Source: Myxococcales bacterium (GTDB taxonomy: Bacteria > Myxococcota > Myxococcia > Myxococcales > Myxococcaceae). Taken from it: a stretch of 64,000 bases of DNA. A program made the translations under genes and the position numbers. This document shows positions 50,433 through 58,916 of this stretch, piece after piece; the stretch's first letter is position 1, and each line of letters starts with the position of its first letter. Under the pieces are notes generated by a model, which saw only the letters and a list, made by a program, of their open reading frames with translations, did not search any database and was not told where the DNA came from. Location: assembly GCA_020846875.1 (NCBI GenBank), contig JADLDB010000062.1, positions 113,508 to 177,507 on the forward strand, in the 5' to 3' direction.

Positions 50433-52264
50433 GGCCGCACCTCCGTGACCTCAAAGGGCCCTTCGGTGGCGGGCACCTGTCCCATCGCGGAGTGCACCTG
50501 CCGCGCGCCCAGGTCCAGCACCACCGCGTTCATCGAGTCGCTGTGGTCGACCAGCTCCGGATCCGCGAGGTAGGTCTGCAGCGCGGGCACGTCGATGGCG
50601 CCGTACGCGGCCTTCACCTTGCGGCCCAGCCCGTCCATGGCGCGGCGGCTGCGGAAGAAGAAGCTCGACCACAGGCGCTGCGGCACCACGCGCGCGCCGG
50701 CGATGGGCAGCACCGGCGCGTCGTTGACGTTCTTCGCGTAGCTGGAGCCGGCGAGCAGATCGTCCACGCCCACGCTGGCGAAGGGCCGGCCCGAGGCATC
50801 CACGTCGGCGGGCGTGTACGGGTAGACGCCGTTCTGACCGGACTGGAAGACGTCGGAGTCGACCTCCACCGCTTCCAGGCCTCCTGCGGCGTCACCGACG
50901 AGGCAGGTCCAACCGTAGACGTGGGCGACGCCCTGCATCACCGCGCGGGCGCTGGCGGCGTCGGTGGCCTCCAGCATCATCTTCCGGCCGACGAAGCCGA
51001 TGGGCATGCCTTTGGCGAGCAGCTTGGCCTGGGAGAGATCGCCGATGTTCTCCAGCACCGAGCCGACGACGGAGTTGTCCAGCGTGTCGGCCGGGTTGCA
51101 GACGAAGCCCACGCCGCGCTCGGACATTCCAGAGAAGCCGTACATCACTCCCGCCCAGCCGATGGTGACGAAGGCGGGGCCGTTGTCGGGCTGGTGGCGG
51201 ATGGCGACGGTGTGCTTGTGGGAGGTGTTGGCGTCGAGCAGGGCGAAGTGCTGGGCCAGGTACGCGCCGTCTCCCGCGGTGGCGGTGCCGCGCACGCCGG
51301 TGGCGATGGTGGGGGGCCGGGTGCGGGTGTCGTAGAGGCGCGGCCGGAGGACGTCGCGGCGGTCGAGGCCGGCGCCGCGGACGGTGAAGACGAGCTCTTC
51401 GTCGCGCATGAAGCTGGCATGGGCCGGCGGTGGATCGTCGAGGACCTTCGAGTCGCCCGCGGAGACGACGACGGTGACGACGCTGCCCAGGGTGAGCGGC
51501 GCAGAGGGCGTGGCGACGAGCTCGAGGCGCGTGGCGTCGGGCGAGGTCATCACCAACTGGGGGCTGCCCTGGGTGAAGAGCTCGGTGCCGAAGGCGACGC
51601 GCACGGTGGAGGGATCGACGCCGTCGGGATCGCTCAGCAGCGCCTTGAGCTTCACGTCCACCGGGAGCTCCACGGCCTGGGCGTCGAGCTCGGGGACCCA
51701 GGGGGAGAAGACGCCTTCGCCAGCCTCGTCGACGTCGCCGTCGTTGTCGTTGTCCACCCCGTCGGTCAACGCGCCCACCAGCTCCAGCGACTCGATGGTG
51801 GGCGCGCGGGACTGGCGGATGGCGAGGGCGACGCCGCGGGTGGCCAGCACCGAGTCGACGAAGGTGTTCAGCACCAGCACCTCGTCGTAGGTGAGGCCGC
51901 TGCCGTCGGAGATGCCCTGGAGCTCCTCACGGGTGGCGCGGTTGAGCGTGCGCTCGACGGACTTGGCGGAGTCGAGGAGCAGCTCGTAGGCGAAGTGCCC
52001 GTCCTGGTACTCCTCCTTCTGGTACTCGGTGAGGAGCGACGCGATGTCCGGCTGCTCGCGGGAGAGGTACGGGTAGAGCGAGTTGGTGAGCAGCGTGGTG
52101 TAGAAGCTGCGGATCTTCGAGCGCAGCTCGGTGCCGTGCGTGAGGCCGCGATCGTACGGCGCCCCGCTCAAGGTGATCGTCTCGCGCGTGGCGGGAGGCG
52201 TCTGCGGACCGCAGGCGGGCAGCACGGCCGCGAGGGCGAGGAGGACGAGGGCGGGGGGCTTCAA
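50429..52264 (-). CDS. C45-like Ntn-hydrolase-fold lipoprotein with inserted domain
   Basis: 611 aa. I chose the TTG at 52264 since it puts a basic residue before the hydrophobic stretch and lipobox (LPAC); an ATG at 52321 gives a Pro-rich extension. The N-terminal part (GAPYDRGLTHGTELRSKIRSFY, ELQGISDGSGLTYDEVLVLNTF) matches acyl-CoA:6-APA acyltransferase (C45) relatives. About 170 residues are inserted next, including an Asp-rich calcium-like loop (DNDNDGDVDEAGEG) and a beta-sandwich. The fold resumes at GTATAGDGAYLAQHF, where the nucleophile Cys of the family is Thr. Activity may thus be altered or lost. It is coupled to an outer-membrane barrel gene. Confidence 0.7.
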   Translation of the reverse strand: MKPPALVLLALAAVLPACGPQTPPATRETITLSGAPYDRGLTHGTELRSKIRSFYTTLLTNSLYPYLSREQPDIASLLTEYQKEEYQDGHFAYELLLDSAKSVERTLNRATREELQGISDGSGLTYDEVLVLNTFVDSVLATRGVALAIRQSRAPTIESLELVGALTDGVDNDNDGDVDEAGEGVFSPWVPELDAQAVELPVDVKLKALLSDPDGVDPSTVRVAFGTELFTQGSPQLVMTSPDATRLELVATPSAPLTLGSVVTVVVSAGDSKVLDDPPPAHASFMRDEELVFTVRGAGLDRRDVLRPRLYDTRTRPPTIATGVRGTATAGDGAYLAQHFALLDANTSHKHTVAIRHQPDNGPAFVTIGWAGVMYGFSGMSERGVGFVCNPADTLDNSVVGSVLENIGDLSQAKLLAKGMPIGFVGRKMMLEATDAASARAVMQGVAHVYGWTCLVGDAAGGLEAVEVDSDVFQSGQNGVYPYTPADVDASGRPFASVGVDDLLAGSSYAKNVNDAPVLPIAGARVVPQRLWSSFFFRSRRAMDGLGRKVKAAYGAIDVPALQTYLADPELVDHSDSMNAVVLDLGARQVHSAMGQVPATEGPFEVTEVRP

Positions 52265-52344
52265 AGCGGGCGCACCCTTACCCGGTGGGCGTGGGGCTGC
52301 AAGCGGCGGGGCGGCGAACATCCATTCGCGTCGTGACGGAAGCG

Positions 52345-53406
52345 CTACTGGAGCGAGACCTTGATGACGCCCTCGGCGACGGCGCGGGCGAGGCCTTCCA
52401 TCAGGTCGCCGTTGACGGCGGAGCCTTCTTCGGAGGTGACGACCCAGCCGGCGGCCTCCAGGCGCGCGAGGGCGTCCTCGGTGGCTTCGCCTTCTTTGCC
52501 GGCAGAGAGCATCTCCATCACGGTGCGCTCTTCGGCGTTCATTGCAGTGACGAGGACGCGCAGGTACGTCTCCACCACGGCGCGGCCTTCTTCGGACTCG
52601 GACAAGACGTCGAGGTCCAGCAGGGCGTCGATGGCGTCGGGGGCGACCTCACCCTTGAAGTCCGGCCTGAGGCGCGAGGCGGCGAGGGCGCAGAGGGTGA
52701 AGACTTCCCACGGGCGGTTACCGGTGGCCTCGGCCAGCGCGCCCAGGGCCTCGTTGGAGAAGGTGACGCCGAGCGACTGCGCGGGCGTTTGCACCAGCGT
52801 CACCAATTCGTCGTCGGTGACGGGGGGCACCATCACGGTGGCGACGCCGGGCCGGGCCACCACGTCGGACTCGAAGAGCGCGTCCAGGTCGCGGTGCCGG
52901 TGGCAGACGACGCACACCTTCACGTTCTTCGGGGCGTTGAGCAGCGCGTCGATGACGGCGCGGGCCTTGTCGGCGCCGAGGCCGTGGAGGGCGATCAGCT
53001 CGTCGAAGCCGACGAAGAGGGGCGCGGCGAGCTCTCCGAGGACGGCGAGCGGCTGCTTCGGGTCGGCCTTGAGCTCCTTCGCGCCGACGCGGCCGAGGAA
53101 GTCGTTCACCTTGGCGGCGACGCGGTTGAGCACCGCCTCGGGGGATTGAGGCAGGCCGTCGTCGCGATCGGGATCGCGCAGGTCGAGGGTGAAGGCGGCG
53201 CCGCCGGTGCGCTCGCAGGCGCGCTGGAGGACGCCCTTCATCAGGGTGGTCTTCCCGATCCGCCAGAAGCCGCGGATGCAGGCGTGGTGGCCGCCGGTCA
53301 TGTGGGCGGCGAGCTCGTCCTCGAGGCCGCGGCGGACGCGCAGCTCGTCGGGGAGTTCGTACAGGGCGTCGAGGTACCGGTCGGCCAGCGGGTGCAGCTC
53401 GGACAT
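52345..53406 (-). CDS. AAA/STAND-type ATPase
   Basis: 353 aa, cytoplasmic. Walker A GFWRIGKTT is at 46-54, Walker B LFVGFDELI at about 130-138, and a sensor-like VCVVCHRHRD near 160. The C-terminal third is helical with a winged-helix look (ERTVMEMLSAGKEGEATEDALARLEAAGWVV). This is the layout of archaeal-type or STAND P-loop ATPases that regulate transcription or act in conflict systems. No effector domain is fused. The neighbouring HExxH protein lies 33 bp upstream on the same strand; a two-gene functional pair is possible. Confidence 0.8.
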   Translation of the reverse strand: MSELHPLADRYLDALYELPDELRVRRGLEDELAAHMTGGHHACIRGFWRIGKTTLMKGVLQRACERTGGAAFTLDLRDPDRDDGLPQSPEAVLNRVAAKVNDFLGRVGAKELKADPKQPLAVLGELAAPLFVGFDELIALHGLGADKARAVIDALLNAPKNVKVCVVCHRHRDLDALFESDVVARPGVATVMVPPVTDDELVTLVQTPAQSLGVTFSNEALGALAEATGNRPWEVFTLCALAASRLRPDFKGEVAPDAIDALLDLDVLSESEEGRAVVETYLRVLVTAMNAEERTVMEMLSAGKEGEATEDALARLEAAGWVVTSEEGSAVNGDLMEGLARAVAEGVIKVSLQ

Positions 53407-53439
53407 GGAGGGCTTCTCTTACCGCAGGGCGGGCGCACT

Positions 53440-54120
53440 TCAATGGACGAGCTTGGCGGGCTTCTTCTTCGGGTGCTTCGCGGGCGACCTCATGCGGACG
53501 ATGCCGTCGAAGAGGTGCTTCTCGGTGTACAGGCCGCGGTGGGACGCGCGCTCGCCGGCTTGCCACGCCTGGGGGCGTTCGAGCCACTGCTTGATGCGGA
53601 TCTCGCCGTCGTAGGCGAAGGGGGCGCGGAGCTCGTCGGGCAGGGCCGTCCAGCAGCGGCGCTCGATGGGGCGGAAGGCGGCCTCGAAGTCGTCGCCGGC
53701 GTGCTCGTGGCGGCGGTGGTGATCGAGCGTGCCGTCAAAGGCGCGGGAGATGTGGAAGAGCTCGTGGAGGATGGTGGCGACGCGCTGGCGGGGCGTGGAG
53801 CGGCGAAAGAAGAGCGGGCGCAGGGTGATGGTGTACAGGCAGCGCACGCCGTGCAGCTTCACCACGGGCTTCTTGCGCCCGAGCGAGTCCTTACGACGGC
53901 CGCCGGTGAAGCAGAGGGGGCGGACGGTGCCGCGGGAGGCGCGGCGGGCCTCGCCGGCGACGATGACGAGCTTCGAGGCGTCGACGTGGGCGTACTCGGG
54001 GGAGGTTCTCGCGACGTGCTCGATCAGCGCGCGGACGGCGTGGGTGAAGTCGGGGCGGCGGCGGACCGGGGGCACTCGTCGCGGAGTGTACCGGGTGGAC
54101 GGGGACGACTTGGAGCGCAT
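53440..54120 (-). CDS. HExxH metallopeptidase-like protein
   Basis: 226 aa. ATILHELFHISRAFDGTLDHHRRHEH (cut here at 117-142) has the zinc motif HELFH at 119-123 and further His residues for a third ligand, as in putative phage metallopeptidase-type proteins. A basic N-terminus (RRVPPVRRRP) and a Lys-rich C-terminus (KHPKKKPAKLVH) flank the core and could bind DNA or RNA. There is no signal peptide, so it is cytoplasmic. The start is uncertain: the ATG at 54120 has only a weak ribosome site. It is followed 33 bp later by the AAA ATPase gene. Confidence 0.7.
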   Translation of the reverse strand: MRSKSSPSTRYTPRRVPPVRRRPDFTHAVRALIEHVARTSPEYAHVDASKLVIVAGEARRASRGTVRPLCFTGGRRKDSLGRKKPVVKLHGVRCLYTITLRPLFFRRSTPRQRVATILHELFHISRAFDGTLDHHRRHEHAGDDFEAAFRPIERRCWTALPDELRAPFAYDGEIRIKQWLERPQAWQAGERASHRGLYTEKHLFDGIVRMRSPAKHPKKKPAKLVH

Positions 54121-54300
54121 TCCGTCGGAGCTCGTAGAGACAGGCGGACCGCAGGTTCCCGCGCCAGTCCAGCGCGCCGTCCTTCGGAGGGCGGCGAGTC
54201 AAAGGCCGGGGCCGCCCCCATGAGCAGCTGCGACTGCGAATGAGATCGTCCAGAGCGAGGCACCTGCAGCCACCTGCAGCGCTCGTTCGTTCGCACTGAG

Positions 54301-54696
54301 CTACCACCGCTCGACGGTGAGCCCCTCGACCCGGCCGAACTCGCGCACGTTTCGTGTCACGACGATGTGGCCGTGCGCAAGGGCCTGGGCCGCGATGAGG
54401 AGATCGTGCGCTCCAATCGGTGTCCCGGAGTTCCGGAGGTGAGCTCGAAGCTGGCCGTACTCCTCGGCGCACGTCGCGTCGAAGTCGAGCGAGCCCAGCG
54501 GAGCGAGAAACACGCGGAGCCGGCCCAGGTTCGCCTGCACGCGCTCGCTGTTGTACACGCCGTAGAACAGCTCGGCGCGGACGATGGCGCTGATCAGCAC
54601 ATCCCCCGGATCGCATCGCGCGAGGCGCTCCAGAAGCTGGCGCTCTCCGCCGTTCAGGATCGCGACGCAGACGTCCGAATCGAGCAGAAAGCTCAC
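54301..54696 (-). CDS. vapC: PIN-domain ribonuclease toxin (VapC)
   Basis: 131 aa; the GTG start overlaps the antitoxin stop (GTGA). PIN-domain acidic residues are visible: Asp6 and Asp8 (LLDSDV), Glu42 (RAELFYG) and Asp98 (GAHDLLIAAQAL), with TRNVREF near the end. VapC toxins cleave tRNA or rRNA when freed from VapB. The full acidic set suggests the toxin is active. The 180 bp after its stop hold no gene I can support. Confidence 0.9.
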   Translation of the reverse strand: MSFLLDSDVCVAILNGGERQLLERLARCDPGDVLISAIVRAELFYGVYNSERVQANLGRLRVFLAPLGSLDFDATCAEEYGQLRAHLRNSGTPIGAHDLLIAAQALAHGHIVVTRNVREFGRVEGLTVERW

Positions 54697-54920
54697 CCGA
54701 TCGGCTCCGGCTCGTCGGAAGCGAGCTCGGGCGGCACCTCGATCGGATCCGGCGACCGCCTTGCGAAGCGCTGAAAGTAGCCCTCCGGCCACCTCGTGGG
54801 CTTCACCTCGCGACGCGCAAGCTCGGCAAACCACGCCGAGACGCTCTGCCGGGAACGGCGCGCGGCACGGCGCACCAGTTGTTCCACGTCGGGAGGGAGG
54901 TAGATCGTCACCTGGGACAT
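54693..54920 (-). CDS. vapB: Ribbon-helix-helix antitoxin (VapB-like)
   Basis: 75 aa from the ATG at 54920 (MSQVTIYLPPDVEQLVRRAA). The opening strand and two helices (SRQSVSAWFAELARREV) are a CopG/Arc-type ribbon-helix-helix that binds DNA and represses the operon. The acidic, Pro-rich C-terminus (DPIEVPPELASDEPEP) would wrap the toxin. It lies directly upstream of vapC with a 4-bp overlap. The promoter region on the upstream side is short (about 100 bp) and shared with the kinase gene's downstream end. Confidence 0.88.
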   Translation of the reverse strand: MSQVTIYLPPDVEQLVRRAARRSRQSVSAWFAELARREVKPTRWPEGYFQRFARRSPDPIEVPPELASDEPEPIG

Positions 54921-55049
54921 AGGCCACTTATATGTTGCCTGCGTGACCACGGCCAGCCCCCCAGGAGTCAGCCCACCGTCGCCGGCTTCTGCCCGCGGAG
55001 GAGCCAACCGCGCCCGCGGCTCCCGGAAGAGGTCGGTACGAGGCGGGCT

Positions 55050-58000
55050 CTATTTCGTCCCCTCCCTCTCCCCCGAGGGGGAGAGGGAGCGCAGGTAGCT
55101 GTCCACCGCCTTCACCTGCGCCTCGTGTCCTTCCGCCGCCGCGTAGGCCGCCTTCGCTCGCTCGGCCAGCGCCCGCACCGCGCCCACGTCCGCCTTCTGC
55201 GCCTGCTTCGCCTTCGCCAGCGCGAACGCCGCGTCCGCCGTGTACACCTCCCACGCCCCTGTCTCGTCGGCCAGCGTGAGCGCGCGCTCCAGCGTCTGCA
55301 CCGCCTCGCCCGTCTGCTTCAGCGCCACCTGGGCCTGCCCCTTCGCCAGCAGCGGCAACACCAGCTCCCCGCTCTTCTCGCCCACCTTCGTCCCCGCCGC
55401 CACGCCCCGCTCGGCCACCGCCAGCGCCTCCTGCGGCTGCTCCTCCCCCAGCGCGATGAAGGCCCGCACCGCCGACGCCTCCGCGATGTAGGGCGCCTGG
55501 GGCTCCGGCTTCATCGTCAGCACGCCGTTGACCGCCTCCTTCGCCTCCTGCACGTGGCCCAGCGACAACTGCACCTCGCCCCACGTCAGCCGCGTCGCCG
55601 TCACGTAGGGGTGCTCGTCAGGGAAGCTCTTCCCGGCTATCGCCCTCGCCCGCTCCACCAGCGCCAGCCCTTCCTTCGGCCGCCCCGCCTTCGCCAGCGT
55701 GTCCCCGAAGTTGTTGAGCAGCACCACCAGGCGCGGGCTGTCGAAGCCGAAGAGCTTCTCCCGGGTGTCCAGCGCCTTCTGGAAGGTGTCCCGCGACGCC
55801 GCCTCCCGCCCGGCGAAGAAGTACGCGTTCGCCAGCATGCTGCGGATCATCGCCACCTCGGGGTGATCCGCCGACACCTCGCGCTCGCGCACGCTCAACG
55901 CCTTCTCCAGGTGCTCCAGCGCGCGCGGCATCTCCCTCGCCGCCAGGTAGCTGGTGCCGAGATCGAAGTGCGCCTTCCACACCAGGGGGTGATCGGCCCC
56001 CAGCAGCTTCACCGTGAGCGCCAGCGCCTCCTCGTGCTGCGCCGCGGCCTTCAAGGGCTGCCCTTCCGCGCTCGCCACCCGCGCCACCGACACCAGCCGC
56101 TGCGCGGTGAGCAGATCGTCCCCGCCCAGCCGCTCGATGGTGGCCTCCGCCAGCGCGTCCCAGGTGCGGCCCTCCGCCGGCCGGTTCAGGCTGAAGCCCA
56201 CCACCGAGGTGAGGCGGATCGCCGCGTCCGCCACCGCCTCGTCGTAGCCGACCGACTGGGCCGCCGCGAGCGCCGCCAGCCACGCCTGCGCCGCCTCGGG
56301 GAACTTCGCGCCCGCCTGCAGCACCTGGCCCTGGAGGATCAACGCGTCGGCCTCCAGCGCCTTCTGCCCCAGCTCCCGCGCCTGCGTCACCGCGCCGTCC
56401 AGGAGCTTGCCCGCGTCCGCCACCTGGCCCGCCTCCACCAGCGAGCGCGCCTGCACCAGCGCGTCGGTGAGCGCGCGGATCCGATCGTCCTTGGTCCCCA
56501 GCACCAGGCGCGGATCCTTCTTGAGCCGCGCCACGTCCGCGCAGGCCGCCACCGGCGAGAGGCCCCACGCCGCCGCCCCGCCCTTCTCCACCAGCGCCTC
56601 GTCCGCGCTCGCCATCAGCGCGCTGACCGCCTTGAGCTCGTTCCTCCGGCGCCTGAGGCACGCGTCCTGGAGCAGCCAGGCGTCCTCGCTCTGCTCCTTG
56701 CGCACGAAGGTGGCCTCGCAGGCGCTCGCCGCGGCCTGGGTCCACGCCGCCGCCTGCGTGTCCAGGGCGCGCACCACCGAGGCCAGCGCCGCCGCCGCGA
56801 AGGGCTTCTGCACCGCCCCGAAGGCCTGCTTCACCTTGGTGCGCACCCCGTCGTCCCAGACGCCGGCCAGCTCCTGCCCCACCGCCTCGCAGCGGCCCTT
56901 CGTGCGCGCGCGATCGACGAAGACCCCCCCGACGATCAACGCCAGCACCACCGCCACGCCCAGCCACGGCAGCGCCTTGCGCATCCCTTCCGTCGGATCC
57001 TTCGCCAGCGCCTCGAGCAGCGCGTCCATCGAGGGAAAGCGCGCCTCGGGCTCCTTCGCCAGCCCCCTCACCAACAGGGCGTGCACCCCCGCCGGCACCT
57101 CCGTCCCGCGAGGCCTCGGAGGCAACACCGCGTCGATGGTCGCCTTGGTGATCGCCACCGGGCCATCGCCGGAGAAGGGCCGCTCGCCGTACAGCGCTTC
57201 CCACAGGCACACGCAGAAGGAGAATTGATCGCTGCGCGCGTCGGGGGGCTTCGCCTGGGCCTGCTCCGGCGACATGTAGCCGACGGTGCCGACCACCATG
57301 TCCCCGCGGGTGAGCGGATCGGACAGGGAGCCCGAGCGCCCGGAGTCGTCGCCGCTGGCGGGCATGATCGGCCCCACCGGCTCCAGGCTGCCGTCGGCCC
57401 GCGCCACGCCGAAGTCGGTGACGCGCACCCGGCCGTCCTCGCCCATCAGCACGTTGGCCGGCTTGAAGTCCCGGTGCACCAGGTGCGCGCCGTGCGCCGC
57501 CGCCAGCCCCCGCCCCGCCTGGAGGAAGACGGCCACCACCTCGCGCCAGCCGCGCTGCCTGGCCCTCATCCACGAGCGCAGCGTGGTGCCGGGCACGTAC
57601 TCCATGGCGATGAAGATCCCGCCCTGGTGCTCGCCCACGTCGAAGACGTTCACCACGTTGGGGTGCGACAGCCGCGCCATCGCCTGGGCCTCGCGCAGCA
57701 TGCGGGCGTGGGCCGCCGTCTCGTCGTTGCCGCTCTGGGCGCGCAGCGTCTTCACCGCCACCCGGCGATCGAGCTCCGGATCGTACGCGGAGTACACCGC
57801 GCCCATGCCCCCCACGCCCAGCGTGTCCAGCACCAGGAAGCGCCCCACCTGGTCGCCCTTCGTCAGCGCCTCCGGCGACGCGGTGGCCTTCGGCATGGGC
57901 GTGGCCGTCCCCGACAGCTCGATGGTGGGCACGTCGGCGCCCGGCCGGGAGGCGTCGTGCTTGGCCAGCAGCGGCCCGCAGGTGGCGCAGGTGACGGCGT

Positions 58001-58082
58001 GGACACGCACCTCCGCTTCAGCGCTCGGCGCGAGCGCCCCCTTGAGGAGCGCCACCCAGGTGTCGGACGACACGCACGCCAT
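55050..58082 (-). CDS. Ser/Thr protein kinase with zinc-finger-like N-terminus and TPR C-terminus
   Basis: 1010 aa from the ATG at 58082. Residues 20-45 carry HAVTCATCG, like the zinc-binding anti-sigma fold found ahead of myxobacterial kinases. Kinase domain about 80-360: LGVGGMGAVY, Lys111 (AVKTL), HRDFKPAN at 203-210, DFG at 223-225, GTVGYMSPEQ. One membrane helix at about 371-389 (LPWLGVAVVLALIVGGVFV). The extracytoplasmic part (about 400-1000) has many TPR repeats (VWKAHFDLGTSYLAAREMPRALEHLEKAL and similar). Myxobacteria use such receptors for signalling from the periplasm. The last residues (LSPSGEREGTK) are encoded by a palindromic repeat. Confidence 0.92.
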   Translation of the reverse strand: MACVSSDTWVALLKGALAPSAEAEVRVHAVTCATCGPLLAKHDASRPGADVPTIELSGTATPMPKATASPEALTKGDQVGRFLVLDTLGVGGMGAVYSAYDPELDRRVAVKTLRAQSGNDETAAHARMLREAQAMARLSHPNVVNVFDVGEHQGGIFIAMEYVPGTTLRSWMRARQRGWREVVAVFLQAGRGLAAAHGAHLVHRDFKPANVLMGEDGRVRVTDFGVARADGSLEPVGPIMPASGDDSGRSGSLSDPLTRGDMVVGTVGYMSPEQAQAKPPDARSDQFSFCVCLWEALYGERPFSGDGPVAITKATIDAVLPPRPRGTEVPAGVHALLVRGLAKEPEARFPSMDALLEALAKDPTEGMRKALPWLGVAVVLALIVGGVFVDRARTKGRCEAVGQELAGVWDDGVRTKVKQAFGAVQKPFAAAALASVVRALDTQAAAWTQAAASACEATFVRKEQSEDAWLLQDACLRRRRNELKAVSALMASADEALVEKGGAAAWGLSPVAACADVARLKKDPRLVLGTKDDRIRALTDALVQARSLVEAGQVADAGKLLDGAVTQARELGQKALEADALILQGQVLQAGAKFPEAAQAWLAALAAAQSVGYDEAVADAAIRLTSVVGFSLNRPAEGRTWDALAEATIERLGGDDLLTAQRLVSVARVASAEGQPLKAAAQHEEALALTVKLLGADHPLVWKAHFDLGTSYLAAREMPRALEHLEKALSVREREVSADHPEVAMIRSMLANAYFFAGREAASRDTFQKALDTREKLFGFDSPRLVVLLNNFGDTLAKAGRPKEGLALVERARAIAGKSFPDEHPYVTATRLTWGEVQLSLGHVQEAKEAVNGVLTMKPEPQAPYIAEASAVRAFIALGEEQPQEALAVAERGVAAGTKVGEKSGELVLPLLAKGQAQVALKQTGEAVQTLERALTLADETGAWEVYTADAAFALAKAKQAQKADVGAVRALAERAKAAYAAAEGHEAQVKAVDSYLRSLSPSGEREGTK
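55062..55089. repeat. Perfect 13-bp inverted repeat inside the kinase 3' end
   Basis: CTCCCTCTCCCCC (55062-55074) and GGGGGAGAGGGAG (55077-55089) are exact reverse complements with a GA loop. It overlaps the last codons of the kinase gene and lies 10 bp before its stop. It resembles the elements at 5948 and 10770, so a dispersed palindromic family is likely; here it also could act as a terminator. Confidence 0.7.
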
Positions 58083-58163
58083 TGACGGGACTCTACTAGC
58101 CACTGTGGGGAGCGAGGAAAGTGTGTCGACGGAGGCGCGGCGGGCGGCTAAGTGCAACGGCGC

Positions 58164-58916
58164 ATGAGACTCCTCGCCCTCGGACTGTCCCTGTTCGTCC
58201 TGGCCTGCGGGCCCAAGCCCACCACCATGCAGGACGCCGGCCCCGACACGAGCTGCGGCCTCGACTGCGTCGCCCAGGCCCGCTACGGCCTCATCGTCGA
58301 GCGCTGCTTCGAGTACTCGTCCGATCCGTTGAACGCGCAGGATCCGCCCACGCTGGGCGCCTGGGTGCGCCCCGTCTTCACGCTGGAGGGCGGCGTGAAG
58401 GTGATCCCCGTGGAGTACCGCCAGAACGGGCAGATCCGGATGATCGACAGCTTCTCGATCGTCGACGGCAACCTGCGGCTGATGCGCCGCGAGTTCGCCG
58501 GCACCGGCCAGTCCGTCACCTACAAGACGGGCATGGACATCACCGGCGTGCAGTGGCTCACCCAGGGCAGCTCCGCCGGCGAGACGTACACCTCCAGCAC
58601 CGACGCCTTCATCGCCAACCAGTCTTCCACCATGACGGTGCCCACCACCTACCGCATGACCACCGCGGCCGCGTCGGCCTCCGAGCTGCGCACCCCGCTG
58701 GAGACGTACACCTCCGGCCTCAAGCTGCTGGTGGGCGAGACGCCGGATCACGGGTCCGATCCGCGCCGGGTGTACGTGCCCGACGTGGGCTTCGTGGTGC
58801 TCGCCTCCAGCTTCAGCCTGGTGCCCGGCACCACGGTGGCGGTCAGCCTGCAGAAGATCCGCGACATCGGCTCGCCGGACGGTGGGTCGGACGCCTGTAG
58901 CCTGGGGAGGCCCTAG
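58164..58916 (+). CDS. Hypothetical lipoprotein
   Basis: 250 aa from the ATG at 58164; a GTG 12 bp upstream is possible. Lipobox LACG (Cys near 15). The front has Cys pairs (DTSCGLDCVAQ), then beta stretches with Thr/Ser-rich segments (GSSAGETYTSSTDAFIANQSSTMTVPTTYRMTT) typical of secreted proteins. The segment YGLIVERCFEYSS opens the body. No family is recognised. It sits directly upstream of the LEA14-like lipoprotein gene (stop next to start), so the two are co-transcribed. Confidence 0.7.
   Translation: MRLLALGLSLFVLACGPKPTTMQDAGPDTSCGLDCVAQARYGLIVERCFEYSSDPLNAQDPPTLGAWVRPVFTLEGGVKVIPVEYRQNGQIRMIDSFSIVDGNLRLMRREFAGTGQSVTYKTGMDITGVQWLTQGSSAGETYTSSTDAFIANQSSTMTVPTTYRMTTAAASASELRTPLETYTSGLKLLVGETPDHGSDPRRVYVPDVGFVVLASSFSLVPGTTVAVSLQKIRDIGSPDGGSDACSLGRP

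Noticed and set aside
52285..54243. 652-codon plus-strand open frame
   Set aside because: Antisense shadow of the AAA ATPase and HExxH genes, with low-complexity Gly/Val/Glu composition.
54121..54300. Remnant gene or transposon end downstream of vapC
   Set aside because: Only a short CACCTGCAGC direct repeat is seen; no transposase fragment or inverted ends.
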